The notes below the pieces were generated by a model, which ran no database searches, was not told the origin of the DNA, and saw nothing but the letters and a program-made list of their open reading frames with translations. Below, piece after piece: positions 60,918-64,000 of a stretch of 64,000 nucleotides of DNA. Source of the DNA: Glycocaulis alkaliphilus (lineage in GTDB: Bacteria; Pseudomonadota; Alphaproteobacteria; Caulobacterales; Maricaulaceae); NCBI RefSeq assembly GCF_004000605.1, contig NZ_CP018911.1, positions 1,302,001 through 1,366,000 of the forward strand, written 5' to 3'. Position 1 is the stretch's first letter; every line of letters begins with the position of its first letter. Both the position numbers and the translations under genes were made by a program.

Positions 60918-60982
60918 TTTTCACGGGGACAGGCGGGGCGGGGAAGAGTGCCAGGAATCGGGAATCCATAACAATGCCCTGA
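59972..60982 (+). CDS. IS481-family transposase, copy 2
   Basis: DDE transposase of 336 residues, identical to copy 1 through LTEHN (the first 315 residues are encoded by the IS). Catalytic residues as in copy 1: Asp in FIHVDVKH, Asp in LSDNGSEF, Glu in NGMAERFNRRL. After the IS end the frame continues through 65 bases of flanking DNA (IFTGTGGAGKSARNRESITMP, then stop), so its C-terminal 21 residues are set by the insertion site. Start ATG 59972 is preceded by GGGAGG. Confidence 0.93.
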   Translation: MELRLHANARTTPATRRYIQTCGKPVAVLSAELGVSETTIRRWRARSEVADRPHVPHTLKTSMSGVEEALAVELRCHVGLSLDDALEVMRRCVKPDLSRAALHRCWRRHGISARPVQARARTGVFETGQPAGFIHVDVKHLTRLNRQPAYAFIAIDRATRFVHLDIFNTRSAANAAAFFERFLESFPLKVHTVLSDNGSEFTDRFAVDKKGKPEDRPSGTHAFDRVCAAHGVKHRLTRPFRPQTNGMAERFNRRLQEHLDAHPPNGRNQGRNCFDTHEQRNAYIRNFVQNYNRTRLRCLGYQSPLEILNNLTEHNIFTGTGGAGKSARNRESITMP

Positions 60983-61327
60983 CGTTTGAAATCTGGGTCC
61001 CCCGTCGGGGCGGGGGACCCCGGTAGAGGGCGTTGCAAAGTCCCCATCCCCGCCTCCGCCCACACCCCCACACCCTCGCATCCCTCATTTCACGCCCACT
61101 GCTCTCGACCCATTGTGTTATCGCGCTAATACGATATAGGGGTGTCACAACGGTGTATGGTTCGGCGCGATGGGGTGTCCGGGCCAGTGGCATCGGGTTC
61201 CGTGTGGGCCAGCTCTCTGAGGTCCGTACCAGTGACGCCTGGGCCAGCGCATCCGGCCTTGCGGTATCCGGCCCTGTGTCACCCGGCGGCGCAGCGGGCG
61301 GGCAAAAGAATGAAAGGGAGGGCGGTG
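60918..61327. other. spacer between IS481 copy 2 and the his genes
   Basis: Contains the right target duplication, a family-E block (60993-61025, GGGTCCCCCGTCGGGGCGGG), a C-rich stretch, and the pseudo-palindrome TTATCGCGCTAA (61119-61130) in CATTGTGTTATCGCGCTAATACG, a reasonable operator or -10 region. The rest (61140-61327) is unique DNA that probably carries the his promoter and leader. No gene is supported. Confidence 0.5.
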
Positions 61328-61633
61328 ATGCGCCTCGACAGGGAAACGAAGGAACGTGATTTCAACGCGCTGTGCGAGGCGCTGCTGGCCGCAAAGGATG
61401 CGGGCGAGATGGCGCGCTTTCTCACCGATCTGACGACGCCGGGCGAGCGCGATGCGCTGGCCGAGCGCTGGCGTGTGGCGCAATTGCTGGAGGCGGGCCG
61501 GTCCTATCGCGAGATCAGCGCGGAGACCGGCGTCTCCACCACCACGGTCACGCGCGTGGCGCGCTTTCTCGCGCAGGAACCGCACCAGGGCTACCGCCTG
61601 ATCCTTGACCGCATGAAGGAGAAAGTCCGATGA
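61328..61633 (+). CDS. YerC/YecD family TrpR-related protein
   Basis: A 101-residue helix-turn-helix protein of the TrpR superfamily: DFNALCEALLAAKDAGEMARFL, TTPGERDALAERWRVAQLLEAGRSYREISAETGVSTTTVTRVARFL. Start ATG 61328 with GGGAGG eight bases ahead; the upstream extension is unlikely. Its stop overlaps the hisG start by four bases (ATGA). Genes of this family commonly sit with hisG in Alphaproteobacteria and may regulate it. Confidence 0.92.
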   Translation: MRLDRETKERDFNALCEALLAAKDAGEMARFLTDLTTPGERDALAERWRVAQLLEAGRSYREISAETGVSTTTVTRVARFLAQEPHQGYRLILDRMKEKVR

Positions 61634-62514
61634 GCGCCGGACGCCTCACCTTGGCCGTACAAAAAAGCGGCCGGCTCGCCGAGGGCGGGTTTGACCTTTT
61701 AAAACAGTCGGGCGTGAAGCTCGCCTATGCGCGCGACGCGCTGATGCGCCGGGCGGAGAATGTGCCGCTCGATCTGATGCTGATCCGCGATGATGACATC
61801 CCGAGCTTCGTCGCCTCTGGCGCGTGCGGGTGCGGCATTGTCGGTGAGAATGTGCTGGCCGAGGCGGCGGCGCGTTCAGCCAGAGTGGCAGGCTTGCAAA
61901 TCGTCCAGCGGCTGGGCTTTGCCAGATGCACGCTGAAACTCGCCGCGCCTCTGGAGGGACCGGTCCAGTCGGTGGCAGATCTTGAGGGCCGCGCCATCGC
62001 CACCTCCTATCCCGCCCTGACGGCGGCTTATCTGAAAGAACGTGGCATCACGGCAGAAATCGTGGAGATGGGCGGCTCTGTCGAGGTCGCCCCGCGCATG
62101 AAAATCGCCGACGCGATCTGCGATCTGGTCTCCACCGGCGCGACGCTGGAAGCCAATGGCCTCGCCGCGTTCGAGACCGTGCTGGAGAGCGAGGCGGTGC
62201 TGATCGCCAACCGCGAAGCGCTCAATGGCGCGGCGGCGACGCTGGACCTGCTGGTGGAGCGCTTCAAGGGCGTGATCGCCTCGCGCCAGACCAAATACAT
62301 CCTCCTGAACGCCCCCAAGGACCGGCTGGACGAGATACGCGCCGTGCTGCCGGGCGCCGATGCGCCAACGGTAGCCCCCGTGGTGGGCCGCGATGATGTG
62401 GTCGCCATCCATGCGGTGTGTACGGAGGAAGTGTTCTGGTCGACGCTGGAGCAGATCAAGGCCGCGGGCGGGCGCTCCATCCTCGTCCTGCCGATCGAAA
62501 AGATGATGGCCTGA
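61630..62514 (+). CDS. hisG: ATP phosphoribosyltransferase
   Basis: First enzyme of histidine synthesis, joining ATP and PRPP; normally inhibited by histidine. 294 residues, the long form with a C-terminal ACT-like regulatory domain (about 215-294: KYILLNAPKDRLDEI, SILVLPIEKMM). Catalytic part: TLAVQKSGRLAEGGFDLL and DLVSTGATLEANGL (PRPP loop), LMLIRDDDIPSFVASGACGCGIVGENVL. Overlaps yerC (ATGA) and hisD (TGATG), so translation is coupled. Confidence 0.96.
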   Translation: MSAGRLTLAVQKSGRLAEGGFDLLKQSGVKLAYARDALMRRAENVPLDLMLIRDDDIPSFVASGACGCGIVGENVLAEAAARSARVAGLQIVQRLGFARCTLKLAAPLEGPVQSVADLEGRAIATSYPALTAAYLKERGITAEIVEMGGSVEVAPRMKIADAICDLVSTGATLEANGLAAFETVLESEAVLIANREALNGAAATLDLLVERFKGVIASRQTKYILLNAPKDRLDEIRAVLPGADAPTVAPVVGRDDVVAIHAVCTEEVFWSTLEQIKAAGGRSILVLPIEKMMA

Positions 62515-63827
62515 TGACCCTTCTCAGCCGATATGTCTGGGCGGAGTTGTCGCCTGAGGAACGCGCGGCCCTGATGGCCCGGCCGAGCGATAGCTCGGAT
62601 GCGTTTGCGGTGGCCGCGAAAATCCTCTCCGAGGTGCGCGCCGAGGGCGAAACCGCCGTGCGCCGCTATGCGCAAGAACTCGATGGCCATGCGCCTGCAG
62701 ACTTCCGTGTGCCGGTGAGCGATCTCAAAGCCGCGGCGGACGCGCTGGACCCGGAGGACGCAAAAGCCATCCTCGCCGCTGCCGATGCCGTGCGCCGTTA
62801 TCACGAGTGCCAAGGATATAAATCCTATTGCCTCGAAACATGGCCCGGCGGCGTGGCGGAGCGGCGCGTCACGCCGCTGGAGGTGGCAGGCCTCTACGTG
62901 CCTGCGGGCACCGCGCCTCTGGTCTCAACGCTGCTCATGCTCGCCATCCCGGCGCAGATCGCTCGCGTCAGCCGCATCGCTGTCCTCACCCCGCCCGTCG
63001 GGAAGGCCGGGCCGGACCGCACCATTCTGGGCGCGGCGGGCCTGCTTGGCCTTGATGAGGTGTACGCGCTTGGGGGCGCGCACGGGGTTGCCGCGCTGGG
63101 CCTCGGCGTTGCGGGACTTCCCCGCGCTGACCGCATTTTCGGGCCCGGCAATGCCTATGTCGCGGCCGCCAAGGCGCTGCTCGCGCAGACGCCCGGCGGC
63201 GCGGCGGCGGACCTTCCCGCTGGCCCTTCCGAGGTCATCATCATCGCCGATGACAGCGCGGACCCGGACTTTGTCGCCCTCGATCTGCTCGCCCAGGCAG
63301 AGCATGACCGCCTCGCTCAAGTTCTGCTCATCGCTTTCTCCGAAGGATTCATCGACCTGGTGGAAAGCGCTCTCAAAGCCCGCCTTGAGGGACTTCCCAG
63401 GCGTGACATCGCGCTTGCGGCGCTTTCCGCGTCCAAGGCATTCCTCGTAAGGAACGAAGCGGAAGCGGTGGCTGCGGCGAATGCCTATGCGGGCGAGCAC
63501 CTCATCATCCAGACAGCCGATCCGGAAGCGCTCTGCGGTGAGATCCGCCATGCCGGGTCCATATTCCTTGGTCCATGGACGCCCGAAGCCGCTGGCGACT
63601 ACGCCGCGGGCCCCAACCATTCGCTGCCCACTGCCGGGGCCGCCCGCGCCTATGGCGGGGTCAGTGTCGAGATGTTCCAGAAGACGACCAGCGTTCTGCG
63701 TTTCGAGGCCAGAGGCGCAGCCGCCATCGCGCCCACGGTCGAGCGGCTCGCCGCCCTTGAAGGGCTCGATGCGCACCGGCTCGCCATGGCCGTGCGCCGG
63801 GAAAAGGCGCAAGAGGAGATGATCTGA
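62514..63827 (+). CDS. hisD: histidinol dehydrogenase
   Basis: Last step of histidine synthesis: zinc- and NAD-dependent four-electron oxidation of L-histidinol to L-histidine. 437 residues from ATG 62514, which shares its A with the hisG stop. Signatures: VAGLYVPAGTAPLVSTLLMLAIPAQ, FGPGNAYVAAAKALL, DLPAGPSEVIIIADD, DLLAQAEHDRLAQ, and GAYSP-like GPNHSLPTAGAARAYGGVSVEMFQK with the metal His. Confidence 0.96.
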   Translation: MTLLSRYVWAELSPEERAALMARPSDSSDAFAVAAKILSEVRAEGETAVRRYAQELDGHAPADFRVPVSDLKAAADALDPEDAKAILAAADAVRRYHECQGYKSYCLETWPGGVAERRVTPLEVAGLYVPAGTAPLVSTLLMLAIPAQIARVSRIAVLTPPVGKAGPDRTILGAAGLLGLDEVYALGGAHGVAALGLGVAGLPRADRIFGPGNAYVAAAKALLAQTPGGAAADLPAGPSEVIIIADDSADPDFVALDLLAQAEHDRLAQVLLIAFSEGFIDLVESALKARLEGLPRRDIALAALSASKAFLVRNEAEAVAAANAYAGEHLIIQTADPEALCGEIRHAGSIFLGPWTPEAAGDYAAGPNHSLPTAGAARAYGGVSVEMFQKTTSVLRFEARGAAAIAPTVERLAALEGLDAHRLAMAVRREKAQEEMI

Positions 63828-63828
63828 C

Positions 63829-64000
63829 ATGAGCGCCATTATAGACCTCTCCCGAGGGGCGGGGATAAGGGCAGAACTATCCCGCAAGGCGCTGCTCGCC
63901 CGGCTGTCGGATATTCTGGGGTGCGACCCTGAAGCGCTCGTCCTCGCTGCGAACGCCGAGGCGGCGCAGCAAGCGCTCGAAGGTGTGGATACATCCTTCG
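63829..64000 (+). CDS. hisC: histidinol-phosphate aminotransferase-like protein (3'-truncated by window edge)
   Basis: Only 57 codons are visible, from ATG 63829, one base after the hisD stop. The stretch LARLSDILGCDPEALVLAAN with a following A-rich helix fits the N-terminal region of type I PLP aminotransferases such as HisC (LGV-x-x-x-x-V-x-x-x-N-G). Position right after hisGD favours hisC, but the lysine and substrate-site motifs are outside the window. Confidence 0.55.
   Translation, partial: MSAIIDLSRGAGIRAELSRKALLARLSDILGCDPEALVLAANAEAAQQALEGVDTSF

Noticed and set aside
61119-61130. Histidine attenuator or T-box-like leader upstream of the his genes
   Set aside because: No run of His codons, no terminator/antiterminator pair and no T-box sequence could be found; only a pseudo-palindrome TTATCGCGCTAA is visible.

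Overview
The window is high-GC, densely coded DNA from an alphaproteobacterium. Three cell-cycle and polarity genes, spmX (pole-specific degenerate muramidase), mipZ (division-plane ATPase) and an orphan fliN-like gene, point to a dimorphic, stalk-type lineage of Caulobacterales/Maricaulales (a Maricaulis, Oceanicaulis or Glycocaulis relative). This placement is inferred from gene content. No rRNA, prophage or CRISPR array was seen. Two tRNA genes are present: Leu-GAG and Thr-TGT.

Layout. 0-5 kb: end of tatC, purD, xseA and a lipoprotein with a methyltransferase-like domain. 5-13.5 kb: a TauD-type dioxygenase and a BCCT transporter, a TPR-sulfotransferase, a TonB-dependent receptor and a divergent MarR regulator. 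13.6-21.4 kb: pccA, three small membrane proteins, lipB, fliN-like, tRNA-Leu, a Kelch protein and spmX. 21.5-38.3 kb: leucine/isovalerate catabolism genes (ivd, mccB, liuC, mccA) dispersed among an IS481 element, a patatin-like protein, a DUF885 protein, a dienoyl-CoA isomerase, a DUF5694 protein and small membrane proteins. 39-45 kb: a translationally coupled cupin/JmjC-like pair, DUF1489, panC, a SPOR lipoprotein, mipZ and a membrane J-protein. 45-56 kb: a SPOR-tailed D,D-carboxypeptidase, a phasin, tRNA-Thr, metG, an acyltransferase, a frameshifted flavin monooxygenase, a small TIR/NDT-like + DUF2188 cassette, aspS and a small GIY-YIG nuclease. 56-64 kb: two pentapeptide-repeat proteins, a 1.8-kb repeat-filled region, a second identical-looking IS481 copy and yerC-hisG-hisD-hisC(partial).

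The most unusual material is between the genes. Nearly every long spacer is a mosaic of short palindromic repeat families. One family forms inverted doublets of about 83-93 bp (CGTCATTCC...GGAACCCAG, short spacer, CTGGGTTCC...GGAATGACG). The small GIY-YIG nuclease gene sits inside exactly such an inverted pair, as RAYT transposase genes sit among REP/REPIN elements. The two 1029-bp IS481 copies are each inserted at the apex of a palindrome: both 6-bp target duplications are the 4-nt loop plus its closing base pair. The empty version of one site lies elsewhere in the window.

Regulatory reading: spmX is preceded by a well-formed sigma-54 -24/-12 element, mipZ by a GANTC (CcrM) site, and the phasin gene by a strong promoter with an adjacent TTGTGC-GCT-GCACAA inverted repeat (candidate PhaR operator).
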